From: Acidobacteriota bacterium
Lineage (GTDB): Bacteria > Acidobacteriota > Terriglobia > Acidiferrales > UBA7541
Direction of reading: 5' to 3'
Assembly (NCBI GenBank): GCA_003223325.1
Contig: QHYS01000018.1
Coordinates: 1 to 61,030 of the forward strand
Length of the DNA stretch: 61,030 bases
Part shown: in pieces, positions 1 through 8,106 of the stretch
Layout of the letters: every line of letters begins with the position of its first letter
How positions within the stretch are numbered: the first letter of the stretch is position 1
Program-made: the position numbers and the translations under genes
Notes under the pieces: generated by a model
What the model saw: only the letters and a program-made list of their open reading frames with translations
Database searches by the model: none
What the model was told of the DNA's origin: nothing

Positions 1-1126
1 CGTGGTCCACAAAGGTTTCCAAAATATCTTGCTGCACCTCCAGATAGCGGTCGATGATGCCGCCTAGCTTCTCCCGCAAGAGAGGAAGATTCTCCACGGC
101 CTTGCGAATGCCGTAATCGGTGTAGATATTGTTGGTCGCAGGTTCCGTGCGGAGGAGGAAGCGATCGCGGACGTATTGTTTGAGGAACCCCTTGCGGTAG
201 TGGCTGCGGATCACCGGGTTGGGTAGGTTCATATCCTCGATTACGGTCTGGAGCTTGTCGGCGTGATGGCGAGTGATGCGGCGGCCGAAGATCAGGGTGA
301 GTTTGTTGGGTTGACCGATGGTGCGATTGGCGTCGAGGAGCCGTTGCTCGAGGGTATCGACGGCGGCACGACGACGAAAGATCAGATTGTCGCAGTACTC
401 CACCTGCGCAAAAAACAGCCGGTGCTGAACGCCGGCGTGCTTTCTCTCCTCGGCAGTGAAAAAGGGAGTGAAGCGGGTCAGCCACTTCTGGGCACAGGTG
501 ATCAGATCGTCGGCGGTGAGGGAATCGGCGAGTTTCTGCAGGGCCTCCGGATCGGAACATTGCAAGAAGGCGTTGGCACACTGCTGAAAGCGGATGCCAC
601 GCTCTCGCAGGCGCAGGGCCAGCCAGTAATGCTGATTGAGACAGACGCGAGCGGAGAAGGGGAAATAGGGGCAGACCCGTACAAACATTTGTCCCCAACG
701 GGGATCCTGGACATAGAAATTGTATTGCTCGACCCAACGCCGCTTCATCTCTAGATGCCAACGGTCGTCTTTCCCGATGGCGGTCAGGCGCGTGGCGGGC
801 TCGCGCGCTTTGATGATGGCCACCACCTGATCGGGTTGGGCACGTCGGAAGTAGCGCTCCACGAAGTCATCGCGCCGGCCGGGCGGATCTTCTTGAATGG
901 GTACCCCCCATTTCTGGGAGCGGTTCTGGACCCAGTTGTGGTACTGCGTAGCGATGTCGCGCAACACCTGCCGACTGACGGGATAGATCTGGCGATAGGA
1001 CCAGAAGAAGCCGACCGCCCGCTGTTCCTGCTGAAAGGGCTGGATCGCGGCATGGAGCAAGATCCGATCGAAGCAACGATAAGCGAACCGGATGTTATCC
1101 TTATGGTGTTCGTAGAAGGCGTTCAT
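1..1126 (-). CDS. Unrecognised protein, C-terminus cut off by the window edge
   Basis: An open frame of 375 codons starts at an ATG five bases after a clear GGAGG and runs off the left edge without a stop. I do not recognise the family. The protein is rich in Arg, Gln and aromatic residues (it begins MNAFYEHHKDNIRFAYRCFD), has no signal peptide or membrane segment, and looks cytoplasmic and mostly helical. A Cys/Trp/Tyr-rich stretch lies around residues 165-190 and an RRITRHHAD segment around residues 285-295. The gene is divergent from the four-helix bundle gene, with 60 bases between the starts. The basic character would fit a nucleic-acid-binding or mobile-element protein, but that is inference only. 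Real coding is supported by the uninterrupted length, the ribosome site and the protein-like composition. Confidence 0.75.
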   Translation of the reverse strand, partial: MNAFYEHHKDNIRFAYRCFDRILLHAAIQPFQQEQRAVGFFWSYRQIYPVSRQVLRDIATQYHNWVQNRSQKWGVPIQEDPPGRRDDFVERYFRRAQPDQVVAIIKAREPATRLTAIGKDDRWHLEMKRRWVEQYNFYVQDPRWGQMFVRVCPYFPFSARVCLNQHYWLALRLRERGIRFQQCANAFLQCSDPEALQKLADSLTADDLITCAQKWLTRFTPFFTAEERKHAGVQHRLFFAQVEYCDNLIFRRRAAVDTLEQRLLDANRTIGQPNKLTLIFGRRITRHHADKLQTVIEDMNLPNPVIRSHYRKGFLKQYVRDRFLLRTEPATNNIYTDYGIRKAVENLPLLREKLGGIIDRYLEVQQDILETFVDH

Positions 1127-1186
1127 GGGGTCCTCCAGAGGGGGCAGATCCCTGGAGCATACCCCCCTTGGACGCCTCTCTGTTTT

Positions 1187-1561
1187 ATGGCTGCCCCCCG
1201 AGCTGCGGCGCGGACTTTTCAGGACCTGGTGGTGTGGCGCAAAGCGCACGAATTGGTGCTAGCGGTCTACTCGTTTACGGCGGCCTTCCCCCAGCAGGAA
1301 ACTTACGGCTTGACGCTACAGATGCGACGAGCGGCAGTCTCGGTCCCTGCCAACATCGCCGAAGGATTTCGTCGGCGTGGAAAAGCTGACAAAGCACGAT
1401 ATATGAATATGGCCGAGGCTTCCCTGGAGGAGAGTCGCTATTATTTGATCCTGGCGAAAGACCTTGGATACGGCGACACGAGCAGCCTCACAACTTCACT
1501 GGAAGAAGTCAGCCGCTTGCTCAACGCCTATGCGTCTGCCATTCTGGCTTCGGACTCCTGA
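1187..1561 (+). CDS. Four helix bundle protein (23S rRNA intervening-sequence type)
   Basis: A 124-residue protein of the four-helix bundle family (TIGR02436-like; named for ORFs found in 23S rRNA intervening sequences). Seen: the family opening TFQDLVVWRKAHELVLAVY near residues 10-28, the central QMRRAAVSVPANIAEGF near 46-62, and SLEESRYYLILAKDLGY further on. Together these give four amphipathic helices. The ATG at 1187 puts this opening at the usual distance from the N-terminus; the frame stays open far upstream, but only antisense to the neighbouring gene. Members form pentamers, and their molecular role is unknown; many occur as stand-alone genes near mobile or variable DNA. Here it is divergent from an unrecognised gene, not inside rRNA. 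Confidence 0.9.
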   Translation: MAAPRAAARTFQDLVVWRKAHELVLAVYSFTAAFPQQETYGLTLQMRRAAVSVPANIAEGFRRRGKADKARYMNMAEASLEESRYYLILAKDLGYGDTSSLTTSLEEVSRLLNAYASAILASDS

Positions 1562-1933
1562 CTTCCATATCCCGCAGGGATATCAAGGGCGAAGCCCTTG
1601 CCTAGTTAGTTAGTTAGATTTACGCGGCAAAGCCTCGCTGCTAGGGACTTGAGAGCGGCTATCGGTTCAGTTGATTCGGAGAATCCGATTCGGTCAAGAA
1701 GGATGTGCGCCTTCGCCCGCGTAACGAGAATTCCCAAACTTTATCGGTGAGCGCGAACTCTCATCTTCGAGAGAGGCGCCGAAGAACTTGAAAATCCGGA
1801 GCGGATGTATATGATGTCTTCTCTCTGGCTATTTGGCGCCGAATCGGCCTGGCGTGTGGACACACGCAGGCCATCAACGAGAGCGGATCATTTGATTCGG
1901 GTGGTCGCGGCGAATCGCCCGGAGTGGAGGAAG
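1562..1933. other. Intergenic region with two adjacent perfect hairpins
   Basis: No gene is seen in this stretch. It begins with two back-to-back perfect inverted repeats, listed separately, followed by a short TTAG tandem run around 1602-1617. The rest, up to the cytochrome oxidase operon, should hold that operon's promoter. I could not pick out convincing -35/-10 boxes. The frame of coxB stays open upstream to 1805, but that extension is not protein-like. Confidence 0.5.
1567..1600 (+). terminator. Tandem hairpins after the four-helix bundle gene
   Basis: Two perfect stem-loops follow one another without a gap: a 7-bp stem with loop GCA at 1567-1583 and a 7-bp stem with loop GAA at 1584-1600. 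They start a few bases after the stop codon of the four-helix bundle gene. No T-run follows, so an intrinsic terminator is only a possibility; an RNA-stabilising element or a repeat-element remnant is equally possible. Confidence 0.4.
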
Positions 1934-2770
1934 ATGAGAAGAAAAAGCGGAGAGCAAGGCTCGGCTGCAGTGGCATTCACCTTGGCCACCTTCCTTGTGA
2001 TTTTCACTGTCGTTACCGTTTACCTCTTCCTGGCTAAAATTTGGTGGTTTCCGCCGGCGATCAGCGACTTCGGCGCCCAAATTGACGCGCAGTTCCATCG
2101 CACACTGATTATTACAGGGATCGTGTTTGTCCTCGCGCAGCTCGGACTCGCTCTGGCCATATTCCGCTCTAGGGACCGGGGCCAGAAAGCTAGCTTCTTT
2201 GAAGGAAATGCGGTGATAGAGTTTATCTGGACGCTGGCTACAGTGATCATGTTCGTCGGCCTGGGTCTTTACGGCGAGCACGCCTGGGCCGAAGCGCACT
2301 TTCAGGGCGCCGCGCGTGGGGCTTTGCAGCTGGAGGTCACCGGCCAGCAATTCGCTTGGAATTTCCGCTATGCAGGCCCGGACGGCAAATTCGGCGGGAC
2401 AAAGCCGGAACTTGTTAGCGCCTCCAGCGGAAATCCATTGGGTTTGGACCCTCGCGATCCGGCTTCGAAGGATGATGTCGTATCGCCCGTGGCCTACGTG
2501 CCAGTGGGCCAGGAGGTCGAGCTTCTGATTAAGACGCAGGATGTCACGCACAGCTTTTATGTCCGCGAGCTGCGTTTGAAGCAGGACGCGGTCCCCGGGA
2601 TGACCATCCACATGCACTTTAATGCCACAGTCCCGGGCGAGTATGAGCTCGCTTGCGCGGAGCTATGCGGATTGGGGCATTACCGCATGCGCAGCTTCGT
2701 GAGTGTGGTCTCCCGGGACGAATTCGATAAGTGGATGGGCGATCAGGAGGCGGCCTTACAGCAGCAGTAG
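1934..2770 (+). CDS. coxB: Cytochrome c oxidase subunit II
   Basis: Subunit II of an aa3-type heme-copper oxidase; it accepts electrons from cytochrome c through a binuclear CuA centre on the outer face of the inner membrane. The 278-residue protein has hydrophobic segments around residues 14-34, 58-77 and 95-113, then the cupredoxin domain. The CuA ligands are complete: His206, Cys241, Glu243 (backbone), Cys245, His249 and Met252 in the order C-x3-C-x3-H-x2-M. There is no fused cytochrome c domain. The ATG at 1934 follows a GGAGGAAG ribosome site; an upstream in-frame ATG at 1805 would add an implausible basic leader. First gene of the oxidase operon, with subunit I 40 bases downstream. Confidence 0.95.
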   Translation: MRRKSGEQGSAAVAFTLATFLVIFTVVTVYLFLAKIWWFPPAISDFGAQIDAQFHRTLIITGIVFVLAQLGLALAIFRSRDRGQKASFFEGNAVIEFIWTLATVIMFVGLGLYGEHAWAEAHFQGAARGALQLEVTGQQFAWNFRYAGPDGKFGGTKPELVSASSGNPLGLDPRDPASKDDVVSPVAYVPVGQEVELLIKTQDVTHSFYVRELRLKQDAVPGMTIHMHFNATVPGEYELACAELCGLGHYRMRSFVSVVSRDEFDKWMGDQEAALQQQ

Positions 2771-2810
2771 ATTGTTCGATAGGGAGCCGGAAGGTTCCAG
2801 GAGCGATTCG

Positions 2811-4565
2811 ATGGTGACGCACGATAGCGGCGGCCATCACCACCCGCCGACTAGTTTCATCCGCAAGTACATTTTCAGCACCGATCATAAAGTCATCGGT
2901 CTTCAGTACTATTTCTTGGCGCTTTTCTCAGTTTTTCTTGGCATGGCGCTTTCCATGTTGATGCGCATCCACCTGGTGTGGCCGAGCGCAAAGATGCCCT
3001 TCACGCCAGGCGGCCAAATGACACCGGAACAATATCTTGCGCTGATGACCATGCATGGGTCGATCATGGTTTTCATGGTCTTGACCACGGCGCCGCAATC
3101 GGGCTTCGGTAATTACGCCCTGCCGATCCAGATCGGCGCCGAAGACATGGCCTTCCCTGTGCTCAACATGCTTTCCTTCTGGACGACGTTGTTGTCTTTG
3201 ATAGTGCTCGTCTCGGCATTTTTCGTAAACGGCGGAGCACCAATTTCGGGCTGGACAGCTTATCCGCCGCTAAGCGCGCTCGGACAGATCGCCGGTCCAG
3301 GACAAGGCGCGGGGCAGACGTTGTGGGTGGTCGGCGTGGCGATCTTCTGTATTGGTTCGCTGCTGGGCGCCCTGAACTTCATTACCACGACCGTCGACTT
3401 GCGGGCTAAGGGAATGACCTTGGGACGCATGCCGCTGACCGTTTGGGCCTGGCTCGTTACGGCCATACTCGGCCTGCTCGCCTTTGGCGTACTGCTCGCT
3501 GCGTGCCTGTTGCTGTTGCTAGACCGCATCGCGGGGACGAGCTTTTTCATTCCCGGTGGGCTCGTCGTGACCGATACTCCCATCGTTTCGCATACGGGCG
3601 GTTCGCCGCTGCTATGGCAACATCTATTCTGGTTCTTCGGGCATCCCGAAGTTTACATCGCCATTCTTCCGGGGATGGGCGTGGCCTCGCATGTGCTTTC
3701 CACGTTCTCGCGCAAGCCGGTGTTTGGTTACAAGGCCATGGTCGGCGCGCTGGGGGCCATCGGTTTCCTGGGCTTCTGCGTGTGGGGACACCACATGTTC
3801 ATCAGCGGAATGAGCCCCTACTCGGCGTTCGCCTTTTCGCTGCTGACCATGACGATCGGAGTGCCTTCGGCGATCAAGACCTTCAATTGGCTGGGCACGC
3901 TGTGGGGTGGAAGGATCCAGTTCACGACGGCCATGATGTTCGGCCTCGGGTTCGTGTCGCTATTCGTCACGGGGGGCCTTTCGGGGCTGTTCCTCGCCCA
4001 GCCCTCGATCGATCTCTACCTGCACGACACTTATTTCGTCGTAGCCCACTTCCACTTGATCATGGGCGTGGCCGCGATCTTCGGCATCTTTGCCGCGACG
4101 TATTTTTGGTTCCCCAAGATGTTTGGCCGGATGCTGAATGAGACGATCGGCAAGGTTCACTTCTGGTTCACGTTCGTCGGCGTCTACAGCATTTTCATGC
4201 CCATGCACTTTCTGGGACTCGCCGGTCATCCGCGCCGCTATGCCGATACAACCGGGGTCAATTTTCTCGGGCCCCTGCACTCCGTGCATTATTTCATCAC
4301 CCTAGCCGCGATGATTACAATCAGCGCTCAGTTGATCTTCCTATTCAACTTCTTCTACAGTATGAAGGCGGGGCAAAAGGCCTCCGAGAATCCATGGAAC
4401 GCGACCACGCTCGAATGGAGCATTCCCTCTCCGCCCCCGTTTGATAATTTTGCCGGCCGCATCCCGGTGGTTTATCGCGGGCCGTATGAATTCAGCGTTC
4501 CGGGCGCGACGGATGACTACATTCCTCAACACCTGACGCCGGAGAGGGTGGGCAAGGCACACTGA
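2811..4565 (+). CDS. coxA: Cytochrome c oxidase subunit I
   Basis: Catalytic subunit of the oxidase; reduces O2 to water at a heme a3-CuB centre and pumps protons. The 584-residue, 12-helix protein shows the expected ligands: heme a His82 (and His413/415 in VVAHFHLIMG), CuB His278 and cross-linked Tyr282 in GHPEVY, and His327-His328. The tyrosine in GHPEVY and the K-channel lysine in GYKAMVG place it in the A family of heme-copper oxidases. The chosen ATG follows AGGAGC by six bases; the frame is open upstream from 2703 but only inside coxB. The histidine-rich N-terminus (HDSGGHHHPP) is a common variant. Confidence 0.96.
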   Translation: MVTHDSGGHHHPPTSFIRKYIFSTDHKVIGLQYYFLALFSVFLGMALSMLMRIHLVWPSAKMPFTPGGQMTPEQYLALMTMHGSIMVFMVLTTAPQSGFGNYALPIQIGAEDMAFPVLNMLSFWTTLLSLIVLVSAFFVNGGAPISGWTAYPPLSALGQIAGPGQGAGQTLWVVGVAIFCIGSLLGALNFITTTVDLRAKGMTLGRMPLTVWAWLVTAILGLLAFGVLLAACLLLLLDRIAGTSFFIPGGLVVTDTPIVSHTGGSPLLWQHLFWFFGHPEVYIAILPGMGVASHVLSTFSRKPVFGYKAMVGALGAIGFLGFCVWGHHMFISGMSPYSAFAFSLLTMTIGVPSAIKTFNWLGTLWGGRIQFTTAMMFGLGFVSLFVTGGLSGLFLAQPSIDLYLHDTYFVVAHFHLIMGVAAIFGIFAATYFWFPKMFGRMLNETIGKVHFWFTFVGVYSIFMPMHFLGLAGHPRRYADTTGVNFLGPLHSVHYFITLAAMITISAQLIFLFNFFYSMKAGQKASENPWNATTLEWSIPSPPPFDNFAGRIPVVYRGPYEFSVPGATDDYIPQHLTPERVGKAH

Positions 4566-4577
4566 CGGAGTACGGTT

Positions 4578-5231
4578 ATGCCGGGTACGATCACAGACGA
4601 GATCGAGATAATTGATGCCGGTCGCGGCGGGGGGACGAACGTACCTGCCGGTGGCGACGATGACGGTGAAGGCTCCTTCGGCTCCCCCGGTATACCGCAG
4701 CGCGCATACTTCACGGTCATTCAGCTGGGACTTGCCGGCATCATCATGTTTTTCATGGCGCTGACCAGCTCTTTTCTCGTGCGCAAGGGATTGGGAAATG
4801 ATTGGGTCGCATTCAATTTTCCGCGTATCCTCTGGCTGAACACACTGATTCTTCTGGCCAGCAGCATTACCATTCAAATCGCGCGCCGGCATCTGCGTGA
4901 AGACGAGAAGGCCGCCTTCAAGCGATGGTGGAGCGTAACCACAAGTCTCGGGATCCTTTTTTTGGCTGGCCAATTCATCGCCTGGCGCCAGCTGGCGCGT
5001 CAGGGTGTTTTCCTGGTCACCAATCCAAGCAGCAGCTTCTTTTATGTCCTGACTGCGGCGCATGGCTTGCACCTTTTCGGCGGAATCCTGGCCCTGGTCT
5101 ACGTATCCCATCGGAGTTGGCGGCGCTCCCGAGTTTCTCAAGCGACCGCCACCGATGTGGCGTCGATTTATTGGCATTGCATGGACGGCCTTTGGGTCTT
5201 TTTATTCGCGCTTCTTTATCTCGGACGGTGA
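4578..5231 (+). CDS. Cytochrome c oxidase subunit III-like protein (first copy)
   Basis: A 217-residue, five-helix subunit III-family protein. A soluble, acidic and glycine-rich N-terminal tail of about 45 residues (GGDDDGEGSFG) precedes the first helix. Family features are the helix with SSFFYVLTAAHGLHLFGG and the C-terminal IYWHCMDGLWVFLFALLYL, where a Trp-His pair sits in the last helix. Subunit III supports proton uptake and stability of the oxidase core. It is preceded by GGAG and followed after three bases by the next subunit III-like gene. With only five helices each, this and the next protein probably act as two separate subunit III paralogues, or together replace one longer subunit III. 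Confidence 0.88.
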   Translation: MPGTITDEIEIIDAGRGGGTNVPAGGDDDGEGSFGSPGIPQRAYFTVIQLGLAGIIMFFMALTSSFLVRKGLGNDWVAFNFPRILWLNTLILLASSITIQIARRHLREDEKAAFKRWWSVTTSLGILFLAGQFIAWRQLARQGVFLVTNPSSSFFYVLTAAHGLHLFGGILALVYVSHRSWRRSRVSQATATDVASIYWHCMDGLWVFLFALLYLGR

Positions 5232-5234
5232 ATC

Positions 5235-5876
5235 GTGGCTGAAACGAAGACCGTAGTGGGTGTGCCGGTCAGCTCCGCCTGGTATGGTGGAGGCTCACCT
5301 TTTGCCATCAATTCGAAAAAATTCGGGATGTGGCTTTTCATTGTCTCGGATACGCTCACGTTTTCAGTGCTTCTGCTTGCTTATAGCTACAGCCGACTGG
5401 CGAATCCGAACTGGCCCCGCCCCTTCGAGATCTATCCGGCAATCGCCAAATCGACTTCCATGACGCTCATTCTTCTTGCCAGCAGCTTGACTATGGTGCT
5501 GGGCGTGGCGGCGGCCCACCGCAATGATCGCGCCAAGGCAGTTCGCTGGCTGCTCCTGACCGCGCTTGGCGGCGTGGCTTTCACGGTTTTGCACCTAACG
5601 GAGTGGTTCAATCTCTTCCGTGAAGGTTACACACCCTGGAGCACTCCCCAGGGCGTGCCGCTCTTTGGCGCGACCTTCTTCGGGATCACTGGCCTTCACA
5701 TGACCCACGTTAGCATCGGCGTGATCTACCTGGTGATCGTGTCCATCGGATATGGAAGAGGAAAATTCACCTCCGATGACGTGGAGGTGAGCGGCCTTTA
5801 CTGGCACTTCGTGGACCTGGTTTGGATGTTTGTCTTCCCTATGATTTACCTGATGTCGGTTAGTCTTGCCGGCTAA
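5235..5876 (+). CDS. Cytochrome c oxidase subunit III-like protein (second copy)
   Basis: A 213-residue subunit III-family membrane protein starting at a GTG three bases after the previous stop. It has five predicted helices, including KFGMWLFIVSDTLTFSVLLL, an EWFNLFREG turn, FFGITGLHMTHVSIGV and a last helix with GLYWHFVDLVWMFVFPMIYL. The conserved Glu of subunit III is recognisable near EWFNL. It is only distantly similar to the preceding gene, so this is an old duplication typical of acidobacterial and related oxidase operons, not a recent tandem copy. It overlaps the open frame of the following subunit IV gene only if that gene is given its longest start. Confidence 0.88.
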   Translation: MAETKTVVGVPVSSAWYGGGSPFAINSKKFGMWLFIVSDTLTFSVLLLAYSYSRLANPNWPRPFEIYPAIAKSTSMTLILLASSLTMVLGVAAAHRNDRAKAVRWLLLTALGGVAFTVLHLTEWFNLFREGYTPWSTPQGVPLFGATFFGITGLHMTHVSIGVIYLVIVSIGYGRGKFTSDDVEVSGLYWHFVDLVWMFVFPMIYLMSVSLAG

Positions 5877-5892
5877 ATTGAGCGAGGAGCGC

Positions 5893-6219
5893 ATGAGCGC
5901 ACACGAGAGCGGATTGGAAGTCCACGCCGTCGGAAGCACGCGGCTTTTCGTGATGGTGTGGGTCTGGCTGGCGGTAATCACCTTTATCGAGGTCTTTCTG
6001 GCTTATGAGAGATTGCGTCCGGATTTGATGCTCACGCTGCTTGTGGTGTTATCTCTCGTGAAATCGGCGCTCATCGTTTCCTATTTCATGCACTTGAAAT
6101 ATGAAAAGATCGGTCTCGCGCTGCTGCTGATTCCCGCGGCCATATTCTGCATCTGCATGATCATTATTTTCTTTATGCCCGATGGAGCGCGACTTTTGCA
6201 GATGCGCCTAACACCATGA
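5893..6219 (+). CDS. Cytochrome c oxidase subunit IV-type small membrane protein
   Basis: A 108-residue protein with three hydrophobic helices, matching the prokaryotic subunit IV (COX4_pro/CyoD-like) family. The landmark is VKSALIVSYFMHLKYEK around residues 60-76: a helix ending in F-M-H-L, as usual in this family. The role is stabilisation of the oxidase. The ATG at 5893 follows GAGGAGCGC closely. A longer frame from 5866 would overlap the previous gene and lacks a ribosome site. Its stop overlaps a possible ATG at 6216 of the next gene. Confidence 0.88.
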   Translation: MSAHESGLEVHAVGSTRLFVMVWVWLAVITFIEVFLAYERLRPDLMLTLLVVLSLVKSALIVSYFMHLKYEKIGLALLLIPAAIFCICMIIIFFMPDGARLLQMRLTP

Positions 6220-6242
6220 GGTTTTGGGGGGGTGGTGACTAC

Positions 6243-6548
6243 ATGAAGTTTTCTTACCGGGCTGTTGCCATCGCGGTCGCGGCGTTCAGCTTCACGCCGG
6301 GCGCTTGGGCGCAGGGATGCGTACTCTGTTACACTTCGCTCGCGTCCAGCGGCCCCACGGCCATGCATGCCTTCCAAATGGCCATGTTTGCTCTATTGAT
6401 TCCCGCACTATTGCTGTTTCTAGGTGTGTGTCTCCTGATTTTCCGATGCGCCCGGACAAAGACTCCCTACCCCGCTATCCAGAGGAATCACGTTCCCCGC
6501 AGGCGCCTTTCTTCCTCCATCGCCAAACCCGTAGAAGGGGGCGCGTAG
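6243..6548 (+). CDS. Small secreted or membrane protein at the end of the oxidase operon
   Basis: A 101-residue protein of unknown function. A signal peptide ends at GAWAQG (about residue 24). Directly after it comes a C-V-L-C pair, then one strong membrane helix around residues 45-66 (ALLIPALLLFLGVCLLIF) and a basic tail. The topology suggests an extracytoplasmic dithiol near the membrane, so a role in oxidase assembly or copper handling is possible but unproven. The start chosen follows a GGTGGTG stretch. An alternative ATG at 6216 overlaps the preceding stop as ATGA, adds nine residues, and would make the pair translationally coupled. Confidence 0.7.
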   Translation: MKFSYRAVAIAVAAFSFTPGAWAQGCVLCYTSLASSGPTAMHAFQMAMFALLIPALLLFLGVCLLIFRCARTKTPYPAIQRNHVPRRRLSSSIAKPVEGGA

Positions 6549-6562
6549 CTCAGGAGCGCGCT

Positions 6563-7744
6563 TCAAAGCACTTCGATTACCGAATCCGCCACTCGGTCGA
6601 CCTGTTCGGTTGTCATTTCCGGATAGAGCGGCAGCGACAGTACTTCATGAGCCGCGCGTTCGGCGACGGGCAATTGTCCGGCCTTGCCACCCAGAGAAGC
6701 ATAGGCCGGCTGAAGATGTAGCGGCAGCGGATAAAAAATCGAACTGGCGATTCCTCGCGAAGCCAGATGTCTCGCCACGTGGTCGCGCCTCACCGCTGGA
6801 TTATCTCCCAGGCCTCTCTCGCTGGCGATTTGTACCGTATAAAGATAATAGCTGTGGACCGAGTTCGGTTCATCGCTGGGCGTTCTAATCGCGTTTACGT
6901 TAGTGAACCGTTGCTTATATCGTGCGGCATGTGAACGGCGGGCGGCGATCCAACGGTCTAGATAGCGGGCCTTCACACGCAGTACGACCGCTTGAATTTC
7001 GTCGAGACGGCTGTTGCAGCCGGGCTCTGCGCCGATGTAACGGCCGGTTTGGCCGTGGTTACGGAGTCTCGCAACTCTTTCGGCAACCTCGTCGTTATCT
7101 GTAAGGATCATACCCGCATCGCCATACGCGCCCAGATTCTTACTCGGGTAGAAGCTCGTCGCCGCGCAGGTGCCGAACGATCCCAGCTTTTTTCCACTGA
7201 GACTTGCTCCGAGCGACTGCGCATTATCCTCAATAAGGACAAGCCCGCGGCGTGAGGCAAGCTCGAGCAAAGCGTTCATCTCGGCCGCACCGCCGTAGAG
7301 GTGCACCGCGATAACGGCTTTGGTCCGCTGGGTGACAAGAACGCGAACCGATTCTGGATCGATGTTCAGCGTTTTGGGATCGCTATCGGCAAAGACCGGC
7401 CGCGCTCCGGCTGCGATTACAGCGCCTGCCGTGGCCAGAAATGTGAAGGCAGGCAGGATCACTTCGTCGCCCGATCCGACTCCGCAGGCACGTAGGGCAA
7501 GCGTCAAGGCATCTGTTCCTGATGCCACGCCGATTGCTAGCCGCCTCCCGCAATACTGGGCCATTTCTCGTTCGAAGGCCTCGAGCTGCGGTCCGAGGAT
7601 AAAGATTTGGGTAGTAAGCACTTCGTCGATGGCTTGGCGAACTTCTTTTTCGATGGTGGCAAATTGCGCCCGTAGGTCGACCATCGGAATTTCTCGGGTG
7701 CTCACGCTGGTGGTCCTTGCGTCAGGTTGTGAGTTGAATTTCAA
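6563..7744 (-). CDS. DegT/DnrJ/EryC1/StrS-family aminotransferase
   Basis: A PLP-dependent enzyme of the sugar aminotransferase type (393 residues, usual length about 370-400). Such enzymes transfer an amino group to a keto-sugar nucleotide for surface polysaccharides or secondary metabolites. Seen: the PLP-binding lysine Lys202 in FYPSKNLGAYGD, the Asp173 region IEDNAQSLGA, and the GTDAL phosphate-cup motif near residue 76. The substrate cannot be read from the sequence, and no sugar-nucleotide genes lie nearby. A shorter start at MVDLRAQF (residue 21) is possible; about 20 low-complexity residues would then be lost. It lies 11 bases after the small zinc-ribbon gene on the same strand and converges on the oxidase operon. 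Confidence 0.93.
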   Translation of the reverse strand: MKFNSQPDARTTSVSTREIPMVDLRAQFATIEKEVRQAIDEVLTTQIFILGPQLEAFEREMAQYCGRRLAIGVASGTDALTLALRACGVGSGDEVILPAFTFLATAGAVIAAGARPVFADSDPKTLNIDPESVRVLVTQRTKAVIAVHLYGGAAEMNALLELASRRGLVLIEDNAQSLGASLSGKKLGSFGTCAATSFYPSKNLGAYGDAGMILTDNDEVAERVARLRNHGQTGRYIGAEPGCNSRLDEIQAVVLRVKARYLDRWIAARRSHAARYKQRFTNVNAIRTPSDEPNSVHSYYLYTVQIASERGLGDNPAVRRDHVARHLASRGIASSIFYPLPLHLQPAYASLGGKAGQLPVAERAAHEVLSLPLYPEMTTEQVDRVADSVIEVL

Positions 7745-7755
7745 TGAGGCAGCGT

Positions 7756-8013
7756 TCAGCGCAGGCGCCCAGGCGGATCGGCAGGCTCGGGAATCAACGG
7801 GTGGGCCGAAGGCGGAGCGTTGCTCGGCGCAATCTTTGAGGGTGCGGGTTGCGGAATCCCAATCCCCTTATTGAGATCCAGATGTTCTTTGGCGCAGCGG
7901 GGACAGTACCCTTTGCCTGTATCTTCATCGCGCAGACTAGCCAGTTCGTAACATCCGTGGATACAGTCGCAGTAGCCAGTTGCCGATGCCGTTTTTATAG
8001 GAACCAATGCCAT
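7756..8013 (-). CDS. Small zinc-ribbon-like protein
   Basis: An 85-residue protein of unknown function. It has a Cys-rich half (Y-C-D-C-x3-C around residues 14-21, then Y-C-P-R-C near 37-40) that could bind one zinc ion, followed by a proline-rich tail (PQPAPSKIAPSNAPP). It lies 11 bases upstream of the aminotransferase gene on the same strand, so the two are probably cotranscribed. No confident function is assigned. The start ATG has only a weak upstream purine stretch. Confidence 0.6.
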   Translation of the reverse strand: MALVPIKTASATGYCDCIHGCYELASLRDEDTGKGYCPRCAKEHLDLNKGIGIPQPAPSKIAPSNAPPSAHPLIPEPADPPGRLR

Positions 8014-8106
8014 GGGCGTATAGCCCCCCCGGGATAAGGAGAAAAATACTACATTTCGTCAGGGGTTTGCGCAAGGAGGAAGCCGCGTCAACCCGCGTCA
8101 ACCGCG

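Noticed and set aside
263-754. Open frame of 163 codons on the plus strand
   Set aside because: It lies antisense to the left-edge gene, which has a strong ribosome site and protein-like composition.
1874-2617. Long minus-strand open frame over coxB
   Set aside because: Antisense to a clear CuA-containing subunit II gene; no family features.
4341-5177. 278-codon minus-strand open frame over the oxidase operon
   Set aside because: Shadow of subunit I and III genes, no signatures.
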